A DNA stretch of 44,270 bases from SYIM01 sp964581825 (GCA_964581825.1 CAZORB010000017.1:1-44270); one strand, 5' to 3'. Positions 1 to 8,915 are shown, counted from the first letter of the stretch. Numbers and translations are program-made. The notes: a model not told the origin generated them from the sequence alone.

Positions 1-329
1 TGGGTCTTCGCGGCGAAGCGACAGGCTGTGCCCTCTCCTGGCAGGGGGATGTGGTAGCCACGGCCAAGCGCGATCTGGCGGCCGGGGAAACGCTTGATGG
101 TGAGGGCGGGTTCACCGTGTACGGGCGACTGATGCCTGCTACCGACTCACTCGCTATAGGTGGCCTGCCACTGGGGCTTGCGCACCATGTGCCGCTCAAG
201 CGTCGAGTGCGGGCGGGCGAGCCGGTGCGTTGGACCGATGTGAAGATCGATACAAGTTCGCAGGCCGTGCAATTCCGCCGCGAGATGGAGCGGCGGTTTG
301 GCGCACCCAAGTCGCGAGGCCGTGCCTGA
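1..329 (+). CDS. SAF-domain oxidoreductase, C-terminal fragment (predicted homoserine dehydrogenase-like)
   Basis: The open frame enters from the left edge (codons in phase from base 3) and ends at 329, so only about 108 C-terminal residues are present. The part with GDVVATAKRDL, then GGFTVYGRLMPA and later LGLAHHVPLKRRV followed by GEPVRW, resembles the C-terminal SAF (antifreeze/FlgA-like) domain found after a Rossmann domain in proteins annotated as predicted homoserine dehydrogenase or NAD(P)-dependent oxidoreductase. The dehydrogenase half lies outside the window, so substrate and function cannot be judged. A GTG at 51 is internal to the frame and is probably not a real start. It converges on the antiporter gene, with 30 bases between the stops. 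Confidence 0.65.
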   Translation, partial: GLRGEATGCALSWQGDVVATAKRDLAAGETLDGEGGFTVYGRLMPATDSLAIGGLPLGLAHHVPLKRRVRAGEPVRWTDVKIDTSSQAVQFRREMERRFGAPKSRGRA

Positions 330-359
330 CGTCGCGACACACCGTGGCTGCGTCTCAGT

Positions 360-1619
360 TCAAATCAGACGGAACGCAGCTACCGCCACCAGGGTGGGCA
401 CCAGCGCGGCCAGGAACAGACCGCCCGCGCTGATTTCCTCTTTGTCGAACCGGCTCTTCAGAATTGAATAGCCTGCCGGATTCGGTGCGTTCGCAATGAC
501 TGTGAGACCGCCACCTGTGACCGCCCCCGCCACCAGCGACAGTTTGAACTCGTCGCTGAGGCCCTCCACCAGCGAGCCCAGGTACGTGAGCGCTGCATTG
601 TCGGTAATCGCGGTAAGGGCTGTTGCCCCGTAATACACCGCAGTGGGGCTCATTGCCGACAGCGCAGGTTGCAGCCACCACTGCTGCTGGCCACCCAACA
701 CCACCAGTCCGGCAAGGAAAAAGCCCACCATCATGCCCTCGCGCAGAATAAGTCTGTCCTGCCAGCGGTTGTAGGCGGTTGCGACGCCCAGGAAGAACAG
801 GAACAGGCCCATGAACACCACCGCATGGTGCGCGGCCACCACCACTCCCGCAAGAAACAGGATGTGGGTCACCGTGAGCGCAATCGGGGTGCGGTCATCC
901 TGATTCTGCTTGTCGATGACGGGGATGCGGGACAGTTCAGAACGGAAGATCACCGTGAGAACCAACGCGTTGATGGTAACTGCCAACGCCGATCGCCAAC
1001 CAAAGTTGGTGATCATGAACATCAGATCCCAATCCCAGGTGGCAGCCACCATCAGCACGGGCGGCGCTGCGTACGGTGTCAGCGTGCCACCGATCGATAC
1101 ATTCACGAAAAGCACACCCAGCGTCAGATACTTCAGCCGATTCGACAACCCGGGGTTATAGAAGCGTTCGCGAAGCAGCAGCGCAGCCAGTGTCATGGCA
1201 GCGGGCTCGGTGATGAATGAACCGAGCAGCGGTAGAAGCGACAGGGCTACGAAGAAGGTGGCAACCTGGCGATGCATGGGAAGCATTCGGGCCACCACAT
1301 CCACGCAGCCCAGCGACACCTTCAGGATGGGCCGGCTCGCGGCAATCACCATGATCACGAATACGAACAGGGGCTCGGTGAAGTTCCGCGAGTTGAGATA
1401 CTCGAGCGCGTTTTGCGGGCCCACTGACACCGTCATAAAAGCGATCAGAATCAGAGCCCAGAACCCGAACACTGCCTCGACTTCACCCAACAGGTGGAAG
1501 ATGCCAGCATGCGCGGGATGTCGATGGGCGAGTTTCTCGAAAAACTTACCGGAAAAGGTGTGCAGGACCGCGACGGCAAAGATGATCGCTGCCACGATCT
1601 GGACCGTGGTGGGATTCAA
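360..1619 (-). CDS. Putative Na+/H+ antiporter, PF07399-like membrane protein
   Basis: This 419-residue, strongly hydrophobic protein has about ten to twelve predicted membrane segments. It resembles the putative Na+/H+ antiporter family (Na_H_antiport_3, PF07399). Family-like stretches include the N-terminal helix followed by FSGKFFEKLAHRHP, the LLGEVEAVFGFWA segment, the conserved SFITEPAAMT loop and the GGTLTPYAAPPVLMVA segment. Acidic and polar residues inside membrane segments fit ion translocation, but transport specificity is unproven for most members. It is the last gene of a minus-strand run, 23 bases downstream of the PHA-system protein, and may be cotranscribed with it. Family assignment is fairly sure; the transported ion is inferred. 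Confidence 0.75.
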   Translation of the reverse strand: MNPTTVQIVAAIIFAVAVLHTFSGKFFEKLAHRHPAHAGIFHLLGEVEAVFGFWALILIAFMTVSVGPQNALEYLNSRNFTEPLFVFVIMVIAASRPILKVSLGCVDVVARMLPMHRQVATFFVALSLLPLLGSFITEPAAMTLAALLLRERFYNPGLSNRLKYLTLGVLFVNVSIGGTLTPYAAPPVLMVAATWDWDLMFMITNFGWRSALAVTINALVLTVIFRSELSRIPVIDKQNQDDRTPIALTVTHILFLAGVVVAAHHAVVFMGLFLFFLGVATAYNRWQDRLILREGMMVGFFLAGLVVLGGQQQWWLQPALSAMSPTAVYYGATALTAITDNAALTYLGSLVEGLSDEFKLSLVAGAVTGGGLTVIANAPNPAGYSILKSRFDKEEISAGGLFLAALVPTLVAVAAFRLI

Positions 1620-1642
1620 GGCAGGCTCCGGGTTCGGTGTTA

Positions 1643-1921
1643 TCAGGCGCCGAAATAGCGCGCGAAGTTCGATGACATCGCGGCCTCGATTCTGGTCTTA
1701 TAGGCTGAAAAAAGAAAGCCAAGCCGCGCATCAAGCCTGACCGAGTCAGGGTTGACCCGCAGCACGCCGGAAAGTCCTACGCGGGAAAAGATCAGCTCAT
1801 CGCCGTCCCAGCGCGATTCCACGCCGTAGTCGGCGCGCATTTCATCGGCCAGCCGCTGCGCGACTGCGCGGGCGCGCTCCATCCCCAGCGCGTGGCTGCG
1901 CTCGAATGCAACGTCGGCCAT
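1643..1921 (-). CDS. Polyhydroxyalkanoic acid system family protein
   Basis: This small soluble protein of 92 residues matches the PHA system family (PF09650, TIGR02610-like). Visible features are the N-terminal HALGMERARAVAQRLADEM helix, the YGVESRWDGDELIFSR strand and the GVLRVNPDSVRLDARLGFL core. Members are usually encoded near PHA synthesis or granule genes and have no established biochemical activity. The ATG at 1921 overlaps the stop of the upstream dehydrogenase in a TGATG arrangement, which indicates translational coupling. A PHA depolymerase and a BktB-type thiolase elsewhere in the window fit a PHA-accumulating host. Confidence 0.8.
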   Translation of the reverse strand: MADVAFERSHALGMERARAVAQRLADEMRADYGVESRWDGDELIFSRVGLSGVLRVNPDSVRLDARLGFLFSAYKTRIEAAMSSNFARYFGA

Positions 1922-2877
1922 CAGCGACCCACCTGGGTGGGGAGCGGCTGATTCGCAGCGAACGCGAGCAGGTTCTCGGCAGCCAACATCGCCATGCCCA
2001 CGCGCGAACTGCGCGTTGCGCTGCCAATGTGCGGGGTCAGTGCAACGTTGGGCAGTTCGAGCAGGCCAGGGTTAAGCGCAGGTTCGTTTTCGAACACGTC
2101 GAGCCCGGCGGCGGCTGGTCGCCCCGCACGCAGGGCGCGAATCAGCGCTGCATCATCGACGACGCCCCCGCGTGCAATGTTCACCAGCGTGGCGTGAGGC
2201 TGCATGAGCGCTAGCTCGCGCTCACCGATCAGATGATGAGTCGCCTGACTGTACGGCACCACCAGCAGCACGTGGTCCGATTGCGCAAGCAGCGTATCCA
2301 GCGATACCCGCTCCGCGCCCAACTCCTGCTCGTTGGCCGCAGCACTGCGATTACAGTAGAGCACCTTCATCTCGAAGCCGCGCGCCCGGCGGGCGATCGC
2401 CGAGCCTATGCGCCCCATGCCGACAATTCCGAGCGTCGACCGCCAGATATCGGCACCGAGAAACTGATCAAAAGCCCAGCGCTTCCAGTGGCCGGCGCGC
2501 AGCCAGTGCTCGGATTCGCAGACCCGACGAGCGGCGGCCATCAGAAGTGCCCACGCCATATCGGCTGTGGCCTCGTTCAGTACATCAGGTGTATTGGTGA
2601 CTGCGATGCCGCGCGCTGTGCAGGCCTTGAGGTCGATGTGGTTGAAGCCAACCGATCCAGTGGCGACAATTCGGAGCTTAGGCGCGGCCTGGAGCAGTTC
2701 GGCATCGACTTTATCGGAGGTCACGACAAACAGCGCATCTTTATCGGCCACCCGCGCGAGCAGTTCGCTGCGCGACCACTCCGCGTCGGTCTGGTTCGAT
2801 TCAATATCGAAGTGAGGAACCAGGCGCTCAAGCACCTGATCGAAGATCTGTCGGGTAATCAGCAGTCTGGGCTTCAT
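1921..2877 (-). CDS. D-2-hydroxyacid dehydrogenase (NAD(P)-dependent, GyaR/GRHPR-like)
   Basis: The product has about 318 residues, the usual size for D-isomer-specific 2-hydroxyacid dehydrogenases. The Rossmann motif is GIVGMGRIGSAIARR near the middle. The catalytic Arg lies in NIARGGVVDD, the Glu in ENEP and the His in LTPHIGSAT. Such enzymes interconvert 2-oxoacids and D-2-hydroxyacids; glyoxylate/hydroxypyruvate reductases are the nearest type by eye. The ATG at 2877 is preferred because the family usually begins close to this MKPRLLITR strand. A GTG at 2901 would add eight residues, and neither start has a strong ribosome binding site. The gene lies downstream of the TetR gene on the same strand and could serve the catabolic cluster, but this is only positional. 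Confidence 0.82.
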   Translation of the reverse strand: MKPRLLITRQIFDQVLERLVPHFDIESNQTDAEWSRSELLARVADKDALFVVTSDKVDAELLQAAPKLRIVATGSVGFNHIDLKACTARGIAVTNTPDVLNEATADMAWALLMAAARRVCESEHWLRAGHWKRWAFDQFLGADIWRSTLGIVGMGRIGSAIARRARGFEMKVLYCNRSAAANEQELGAERVSLDTLLAQSDHVLLVVPYSQATHHLIGERELALMQPHATLVNIARGGVVDDAALIRALRAGRPAAAGLDVFENEPALNPGLLELPNVALTPHIGSATRSSRVGMAMLAAENLLAFAANQPLPTQVGR

Positions 2878-2965
2878 CGCCGGGCCAGTTGAGAAAGACA
2901 CAATGCGATCGATGATACCTGCGAGCCTGCGACTGCCGCGCCTTACCCACGCAGGTTGATCACTC

Positions 2966-3604
2966 TCACACCGCTGCGACGTAGCGTCGAATCATCTCGG
3001 CACTTTCGCGCCAATGCGCCTCGAGCGACTCGGGTGCCGACAGATCACGCGCAAGCACCGCCGACAAGGTATGCCGATTGGAAAGATAGAAGTAGCCCTG
3101 CGATGCAATTGCCAGATAAAGCTGCGCGGGATCGACACCCGGGCGAAACACGCCAGCCTGGGTACCGCGTTCAATTAATCCGCCCAGCAAGCCCACCACC
3201 GGCGAGACCAGCTCACCCAGTTGTGCGGAGCGCCGCAGGTGCCGCGCCTTGTAGAGATTTTCGGTGTTGAGCAGACTGATGAATTCAGGGTGCTCAACGT
3301 AGTATCGCCACACGAAGCGGCAGAAGCGCTCGAGTGCGGCCAGCGAATCCTCTTCATCGAGTCTCAGCGAGCGTTCAGCCTCGCGCAGCGACGCATACAC
3401 CGACTCTAGCGCAGCACGAAACAATTCTTCTTTGCTACCGAAGTAGTAGTAGAGCATGCGCTCGCTACTGCGCGCTCGCAGGGCGATCCGTTCGCCGCGC
3501 GCCTCGGACAGGCCGAAACGCGCGAATTCGATGACGGCTGCGCCCAGGATTCGAGCCCGTGTCGCCTCGCGATCGCGACGGCGCGGGCTCGTGTCAGAGC
3601 GCAC
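2966..3604 (-). CDS. TetR-family regulator, RutR/YcdC-like
   Basis: The N-terminal half carries a TetR helix-turn-helix (REATRARILGAAVIEFARFG, then the YYYFGSKEELFRAAL signature). The C-terminal half resembles the YcdC/RutR ligand domain (PF08362-like), including HPEFISLLNTENLYKARHL. RutR-type regulators often sense pyrimidines or related heterocycles, which suits a neighbouring N-heterocycle pathway. The frame is open far upstream, but that extension would run into the enamidase gene. A GTG at 3604, 20 bases after the enamidase stop at 3624, gives 212 residues, the normal length; no good ribosome binding site supports it, so the exact start is uncertain. It is probably the local regulator of the minus-strand cluster. 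Confidence 0.8.
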   Translation of the reverse strand: MRSDTSPRRRDREATRARILGAAVIEFARFGLSEARGERIALRARSSERMLYYYFGSKEELFRAALESVYASLREAERSLRLDEEDSLAALERFCRFVWRYYVEHPEFISLLNTENLYKARHLRRSAQLGELVSPVVGLLGGLIERGTQAGVFRPGVDPAQLYLAIASQGYFYLSNRHTLSAVLARDLSAPESLEAHWRESAEMIRRYVAAV

Positions 3605-3623
3605 GCGATCGCCGCGCGCTGGC

Positions 3624-4826
3624 TCAGTGCGCAATGACTGGCACCTCAGCGGCAGGCGGCGTGTTGCGACTGCGCTGACAACGCACGATGCCATCGATCA
3701 TCACCATGCCCACGCCAGGAATATCGCCCAACCGAATGCTGTCGAGCAGATCGGTGCCCGCGGAGTGCTGTGCTTTGTCGACGAATACAAAATCGGCGGG
3801 CCGACCGACCTCGATCAGGCCCTGCGGCAGTGACCGCATTCTGGAGATGTTGCCGGTGGCAAAGCCAAACACGATTTCGGCGGGAATATCGGCCATGCTG
3901 GACAGCAGCGCGATCATTCGCAGCATGCCAAGCGGCTGCACGCCCGACCCGGCTGGCGCATCGGTGCCCAGGATCACGCGATGCGGGCACTTCAGCTCAA
4001 TGGCATGGCGCGCCGTGAGAATCGCAATGCGTTCGTTGCCGTTATGCACAATCTCCAGAGCACGGCTGCTTTTTTCGCAGAGCGTACAGACCGATTTGTA
4101 GGACAACGAGGTATGGCCGCCGTTGACATGGCCGATCACATCAGCGTCCGCCTCCAGCACCACGTGCTCATCAATGAGACCTGATCCGGGAATAGACGGC
4201 CCCCCCGTGTGAATCGTGCTTTGAATGCCGTGACGGCGCGCCCAGGCCACCATCTGAGCAGCCTCATCGCCTGCCTTCACCGACCCCAGACCAATCTCGC
4301 CGAGCAGTCGCACGCCGGCGGCTGCCAGATCAGCGAAGTCCTGCTCAACCATGCCCTTTTCGATAACCGGCGCACCAGCGAGCACCTTGACGCCACCCCC
4401 TACGCCAGCAGCCCGCATACCGTCGAAGGCGCGCTGTGCGGTGATTGCCAGTGCCTTGACGCCAACGATGTCTTTGGGCCGGCCCGGAAGGTGGACCTCG
4501 CCTGCGGAAATCATGGTGGTGACGCCGCCGTGCATGCACGACTCAATCCAGCCCAACTGATTTTGCCGTGGCGTCCAGTCACCAAACACGGGGTGCGTAT
4601 GCGAATCAATGAGACCTGGCGCCACCGCCGTACCCTGACAGTCGATGATGCGCTTTGGCTCACTGGTGTCGCAGTCTTTTTCGCGACCCACTGCCGTGAT
4701 GACACCATCGTTTACCACGATGGTGTCGGCATCCAGAATCGGACGATCGATATCGCCGGACAGCATCAGGCCGACACGGCGGATGACCACCTTGCCTGAT
4801 TTCTCGACGATCGCTGCTGTTGCCAT
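3624..4826 (-). CDS. ena: Enamidase-like metal-dependent amidohydrolase
   Basis: This 400-residue amidohydrolase strongly resembles enamidase of Eubacterium barkeri, which opens the ring of 1,4,5,6-tetrahydro-6-oxonicotinate to 2-formylglutarate and ammonia. Shared stretches by recollection are the LSGDI..P.L.ADTIVV start, HGGVTTMISAG, HLPGRPKD..G.KALAIT and SRNTPPA near the end. Metal-site candidates are His76 and His78 (DSHTH), a Lys in GEIGLGSVK, the His of IHTGG, the His of IGHVNGG and the Asp of GTDAP. The protein is cytoplasmic with no signal peptide. It sits downstream of the AA_synth gene and upstream of the TetR gene. Homology to enamidase is clear; the true substrate depends on the rest of the cluster. 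The symbol follows the E. barkeri enzyme. Confidence 0.85.
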   Translation of the reverse strand: MATAAIVEKSGKVVIRRVGLMLSGDIDRPILDADTIVVNDGVITAVGREKDCDTSEPKRIIDCQGTAVAPGLIDSHTHPVFGDWTPRQNQLGWIESCMHGGVTTMISAGEVHLPGRPKDIVGVKALAITAQRAFDGMRAAGVGGGVKVLAGAPVIEKGMVEQDFADLAAAGVRLLGEIGLGSVKAGDEAAQMVAWARRHGIQSTIHTGGPSIPGSGLIDEHVVLEADADVIGHVNGGHTSLSYKSVCTLCEKSSRALEIVHNGNERIAILTARHAIELKCPHRVILGTDAPAGSGVQPLGMLRMIALLSSMADIPAEIVFGFATGNISRMRSLPQGLIEVGRPADFVFVDKAQHSAGTDLLDSIRLGDIPGVGMVMIDGIVRCQRSRNTPPAAEVPVIAH

Positions 4827-4873
4827 GGTGTCTCTCCTGATGATGAAGGGGCGCGCGTTCGCCCCGTCAGCGC

Positions 4874-5458
4874 TTAGCGCAGACCGTCCTCGCCCTTGAT
4901 TTCATGCTTCTGCAGGCCGCCGATTCGTGGCAGCGGCCGGCCGCTGTCGGTGACCGCTACCGCCACCAGAATCTCGCCCGCCCGAGGCGCATCGGCCACG
5001 CGCGCTTCGATCGCATCGAAATGGCTGCGAACAAAGGCTGCATCCTTATGTCCCAGTGGCACGTCAATGGGTGTGCCCGGGCCGCCGGCCTTTTTGGCCG
5101 AGGGCACCAGCGCAGCACCCTTCTGAACCGCTTTGCGAAGCGGTGCGCCCAGCTTCGGATGCAGGATGGCTGCGGCGTGTTCAAGCTCGCCTGCCTCACC
5201 CACCACAGCCGCTTTGCCGTAGCTTTCTGCCGCCTCGGGCGCAATACCAAGCGCCTGCACACAGCGCTCGCCGAGCAGCCCACCCAACTCTTCGCCGATA
5301 GCAATGAGTTCATCGAGCGATTCGCTGTAGCGACCCGCATAAGGATTCTCGATGACGGCGATCGCAAGCGCGCGACGGGTGGGCGGCGTGACATCACGGC
5401 CCATCTCACGACGCGTTTCTTCCACGCTCACGATCAGCTTGCGAATCTGTGCGGCCAT
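4874..5458 (-). CDS. AA_synth (DUF1185) family protein of unknown function
   Basis: The 194-residue product matches the 'amino acid synthesis' family (PF06684, DUF1185). Visible stretches are IRKLIVSVEETRREMGRDV at the start, VIENPYAGRY, the acidic helix with LDELIAIGEELG, then SYGKAAVVGEAGELEHAAAILHPKLG and finally TDSGRPLPRIGG. Despite its name, the family has no proven enzyme activity. The frame runs on upstream into livF, but the ATG at 5458 has a good AAGGAG site about eight bases upstream and gives the usual length. It lies directly upstream of the enamidase homologue and downstream of the transporter genes, so a step or accessory role in the same pathway is a reasonable inference. Confidence 0.85.
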   Translation of the reverse strand: MAAQIRKLIVSVEETRREMGRDVTPPTRRALAIAVIENPYAGRYSESLDELIAIGEELGGLLGERCVQALGIAPEAAESYGKAAVVGEAGELEHAAAILHPKLGAPLRKAVQKGAALVPSAKKAGGPGTPIDVPLGHKDAAFVRSHFDAIEARVADAPRAGEILVAVAVTDSGRPLPRIGGLQKHEIKGEDGLR

Positions 5459-5510
5459 ATGAACTCTCCTTAATTGATTTCCTGACTGGCTGTCGACGCA
5501 GCGGCTAACA

Positions 5511-6257
5511 CTAGACCGCGAGATACTGCGCGCGTACCTCATCATTGGCGCGCAGCGCCTCCATCGACCCCTCAAAGCGAATTCGACCTTTCTCGATGAT
5601 GTAGGCGCGATCACCCACCTCTTGTGCAAAGTGCAGATTCTGCTCAGAGAGCAGTACCGCCACACCCTGCCGCTTGAGTTCGGTGATTGCAGCGGCCATC
5701 TGGTCAACAATCACCGGCGCCACGCCTTCCGAGGGCTCATCGAGCAGAATGCAGAGAGGATTGCCCATGAGCGTACGGGCGATGGTGAGCATCTGCTGCT
5801 CGCCGCCTGACATACGACCGCCAGGCCGGTCGGGCATCTCGGCAAGATTCGGGAAAAGTTTGCCGATTTTCTCGAAGTCCCAGGCAGGAACGCCAGTTCG
5901 GGGCGGCTGCCGCCCGACTTCCAGATTCTCGAGTACCGTCAGCTCGGTAAAGATCCGTCGCTCTTCGGGAACATAGCCCAGGCCCCGGCGCGCGACTTCA
6001 AAGGGCTGGCGGCGTTCGATGGGCTCGCCCATGAACTTCACCGAGCCCTCACGCGGGCGAACCAGACCAGCAATAGACTTGAGCGTGGTCGACTTGCCCG
6101 CACCGTTGCGGCCCAGCAGCACCACCACCTCGCCGGCCCGTACGTTGAGGGAGACATCAAACAGAATGTGTGCCTGGCCGTAAAACGCGTGAATGCCCGA
6201 GACGTCGAGCATGACCGCGCCCGTAGCGCCGGCAGAAGCAGAGTGGTTAGCGTTCAT
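5511..6257 (-). CDS. livF: LivF-like ABC transporter ATPase
   Basis: This is the second ATP-binding subunit of a branched-chain amino acid-type (HAAT) importer. Walker A is GRNGAGKSTT, the signature is MSGGEQQM and Walker B with its catalytic Glu is CILLDEPSEG; the switch His was not assigned. LivF-type features include GLGYVPEERRIF. The ATG at 6257 follows a GAGGG site and lies ten bases after the livG stop, giving about 248 residues; an earlier in-frame start at 6299 would overlap livG. The substrate is unlikely to be leucine or valine: such systems in catabolic clusters often import aromatic or heterocyclic carboxylates, here presumably the pathway substrate. Confidence 0.9.
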   Translation of the reverse strand: MNANHSASAGATGAVMLDVSGIHAFYGQAHILFDVSLNVRAGEVVVLLGRNGAGKSTTLKSIAGLVRPREGSVKFMGEPIERRQPFEVARRGLGYVPEERRIFTELTVLENLEVGRQPPRTGVPAWDFEKIGKLFPNLAEMPDRPGGRMSGGEQQMLTIARTLMGNPLCILLDEPSEGVAPVIVDQMAAAITELKRQGVAVLLSEQNLHFAQEVGDRAYIIEKGRIRFEGSMEALRANDEVRAQYLAV

Positions 6258-6267
6258 CAACCTGCCC

Positions 6268-7020
6268 TCAGTGCTCAGCTCTGGAGCCGAGATAAACACG
6301 CTGCACCTCCGGGTCGGCGCGCACCGCCTCAGGTTGCCCCTGGGCGATCAATACGCCACGGTTGAGCACCATCATCCGGTCTGCGTGGCGAAACACCACA
6401 TCCATATCGTGCTCGGTAAACAGTACCGCTACGCCCTTCGCACGTACAAGCTCGGCGGTGAGTGCCATGAGGTCGAGGCGCTCGCGCGGCCCCATTCCAG
6501 CCGTGGGTTCATCCATCAATAAGAGCTTTGGGTCGTTGGCCAGCGCAATCGCAAGCTCAAGCCGCTTCAGGTCGCCATAGGCAAGCACCGAACACGGCCG
6601 GTCTGCCTGGGCCTTCATGCCAACGCGATCCAGCAGCTGATCGGCCTCATCGACAAAGGACTCGGCGGCGGGCCGCCAGCCTCGGGCAATCATCCGGTGA
6701 TGCGACAGCAGCGCCATCTGCACGTTTTCACGGACCGTCATCGACGAGAAGGTGGCCGTGATCTGAAACGTGCGGCCCACGCCCAACCGCCAGACCGCGC
6801 GCGGCTCAAGCCCCACGATTTCGCGGCCAGCCAGTTGGATTGATCCGGCGTCGGGTCGCAGCTGACCATTGAGCATGTTGAAACAGGTGGATTTGCCAGC
6901 GCCATTGGGTCCGATCATGGCCAGCAGCTCGCCTGCGGCGACGCTGAACGTGACCTGGTTCACCGCACGCACCCCACCAAACGCCTTGGACAGGCCATTG
7001 ACCTCGAGCAACGCACTCAT
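6268..7020 (-). CDS. livG: LivG-like ABC transporter ATPase
   Basis: The 250-residue ATPase has Walker A in GPNGAGKSTCFN, the LivG-type ADAGSI-like loop (RPDAGSIQLAG), the VGRTFQ Q-loop region and Walker B in LLLMDEPTAG. The signature segment is atypical (SVLAYGDLKRLELA), as in many LivG proteins, where LSYG replaces LSGG. The ATG at 7020 overlaps the stop of the fused permease gene by four bases (ATGA), indicating translational coupling. A longer frame upstream is only overlap with the permease. It works with LivF as the nucleotide-binding pair below the fused membrane subunit. Confidence 0.92.
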   Translation of the reverse strand: MSALLEVNGLSKAFGGVRAVNQVTFSVAAGELLAMIGPNGAGKSTCFNMLNGQLRPDAGSIQLAGREIVGLEPRAVWRLGVGRTFQITATFSSMTVRENVQMALLSHHRMIARGWRPAAESFVDEADQLLDRVGMKAQADRPCSVLAYGDLKRLELAIALANDPKLLLMDEPTAGMGPRERLDLMALTAELVRAKGVAVLFTEHDMDVVFRHADRMMVLNRGVLIAQGQPEAVRADPEVQRVYLGSRAEH

Positions 7021-8915
7021 CGCGCACCTCCCGCATCGCGCTCCGGCATCATGCGGTCTCGCACAAAGCCGGCAATGCCCTGCGGAAATGCCAGCACCAG
7101 CACCAGGATGGTGAAGCCCAGCAGCGCCCGCCAATAGTCGGTCTGACGCGCCACCGTATCGTGCAGCCAGGTGAAAACCGATGCGCCCACCAGCGGGCCG
7201 GCCAGCGTCTGGATACCGCCAAGCAGCACCATCACCAGCCCGTCAATCGAGCGCCCGACGCCGATCACTTCGGGCGAAATACTGCCCTTGGAAAAGGCGA
7301 ACAAGGCGCCGGCAAGGCCGCAGATCAACCCCGCGAGCACAAAGCCCGCCCAATGCACGCCGACCGCGTCGATACCAATCGCATCGGCACGCAATCGCGA
7401 ATCGCGGACCGCGCGCATCGCATAGCCGAATGGCGACATCAGCACCCGGCGAAGCAGCACAACACCCGCCACCGTGAGCGCGAGCGTGAAGTAGTAATAG
7501 ACCCATTTCTGCGACAGCCAGGCCGCAGGCCAGACCCCCACCACACCGTTTGAGCCGCCCGTGACCTCATCCCACTGGAACATGATGGACCAGACGATCT
7601 GAGCGAATGCGAGCGTGAGCATCGCGAGGTAAACGCCCGATAGCCGGACGCAGAACCAGCCAAAGATCAGCGCGCCCAGACCCGCCACCAGGGGCGCGAT
7701 CATCAAGGCAGCCTCCATGGGCATTGACGCAAGCTTGAACAGCAGCGCCGCGCCATACGCCCCCAGACCAAAGTAGGCTGCGTGACCAAACGAGTGCATA
7801 CCACCCGGCCCCATGATGAAGTGCAGGCTCGCGGCAAACAGCACGGCAATCAGAATGTCGATCATCAGCACATTGACGAACGGCATCTTGAGGCCCACCA
7901 CCGGCACCAGCAGAAGCAGCACCAGCACCAGCCAGCCGAATCGCTTAAGGAGCGGCGTGGCGGGTCGCAACGGCGCCTCGATCTCGGCCGCGTTGCGGGT
8001 AGCTGCGGCAGGTTTACCAAGCAGGCCCCAGGGACGCCAGATGAGCACGGCGGCCATCACCAGAAACTCCACCACCAGCGTCATCCGCGAGAGCGAGAAG
8101 GTGAACCCGCCGATCGACACCTGGCCGATGGCGATACACAGCGCCTTGATCTCGGCAATCAGCAGCGCGGCGAGAAAGGCGCCCGGTACGCTACCCATTC
8201 CGCCGACCACCACCACCACGAATGCATCACCGATGGCAGCCAGGTCGAGAAACTGATTGGCGGGCTCGCGCGGCAACTGCAGCGCCCCGCCAAGTCCGGC
8301 AAGAAACGCGCCCAGCATGAAGACGCCCGTAAACAGCCAGGCCTGGTTCACGCCCAACGCACCGACCATTTCCCGGTCTTGCGTGGCGGCACGAATCAGG
8401 ATGCCCCAGCGGGTACGCATCAGCATCCACCACAAAATGGCGAGCACCAGCGGCCCAATAAAAATCAGTACCAGATCGTATTGGGGAAACTGCCGCCCCA
8501 TGATCTCGACCGACCCCTTCAAGCCGGGCGCTCGAGGGCCGAGCAGATCCTCGGGCCCCCAGATGACCAGCACCGCATCGCGGATCACCAGAACCAGCGC
8601 GAACGTCGCCAGCAGCTGCAGCAGCTCAGGCGCGCGGTAAATACGGCGCAACAGCACCAGCTCGACCACCAGGCCGACCAGCGCCACCACCGCCGCGGCG
8701 ATCAGCAGTGACAGCCAGAAGCCCAGCGGGCTGCTGCCAATCTTGCCGACGATCGAATACGCGAGGTAAACACCCAGCATGTAGAACGAGCCATGCGCGA
8801 AATTGACGATTCGCGACACACCGAAGATCAGCGACAGTCCAGCCGCGATCAGGAACAGACTGGAAGCACTGGCCAGACCGTTCAGCATCTGGACCAGCAA
8901 AGCGGAGAGGGTCAT
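7017..8915 (-). CDS. Fused LivH-LivM ABC permease
   Basis: A single 632-residue protein contains both membrane subunits of a HAAT-type importer. Residues about 1-295 are LivH-like: FLIAAGLSLIFGVSRIVNFAHG near the N terminus and GMGSVPGAFLAALLI later. Residues about 325-620 are LivM-like: GPGGMHSFGHAAYFGLGAYG, then LRADAIGIDAVGVHW and GGIQTLAGPLVGA. A polar linker rich in Pro and Ala (about 297-323) joins them. Most systems encode LivH and LivM separately; fused forms exist but are less common. The gene lies between the binding-protein gene and livG. The periplasmic binding protein at 9024-10235 is the expected partner. Confidence 0.9.
   Translation of the reverse strand: MTLSALLVQMLNGLASASSLFLIAAGLSLIFGVSRIVNFAHGSFYMLGVYLAYSIVGKIGSSPLGFWLSLLIAAAVVALVGLVVELVLLRRIYRAPELLQLLATFALVLVIRDAVLVIWGPEDLLGPRAPGLKGSVEIMGRQFPQYDLVLIFIGPLVLAILWWMLMRTRWGILIRAATQDREMVGALGVNQAWLFTGVFMLGAFLAGLGGALQLPREPANQFLDLAAIGDAFVVVVVGGMGSVPGAFLAALLIAEIKALCIAIGQVSIGGFTFSLSRMTLVVEFLVMAAVLIWRPWGLLGKPAAATRNAAEIEAPLRPATPLLKRFGWLVLVLLLLVPVVGLKMPFVNVLMIDILIAVLFAASLHFIMGPGGMHSFGHAAYFGLGAYGAALLFKLASMPMEAALMIAPLVAGLGALIFGWFCVRLSGVYLAMLTLAFAQIVWSIMFQWDEVTGGSNGVVGVWPAAWLSQKWVYYYFTLALTVAGVVLLRRVLMSPFGYAMRAVRDSRLRADAIGIDAVGVHWAGFVLAGLICGLAGALFAFSKGSISPEVIGVGRSIDGLVMVLLGGIQTLAGPLVGASVFTWLHDTVARQTDYWRALLGFTILVLVLAFPQGIAGFVRDRMMPERDAGGAR

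Noticed and set aside
7782..8711. Plus-strand open frame of 309 codons rich in His, Gln and Arg
   Set aside because: It is antisense to the fused permease; its odd composition comes from reading hydrophobic codons backwards.
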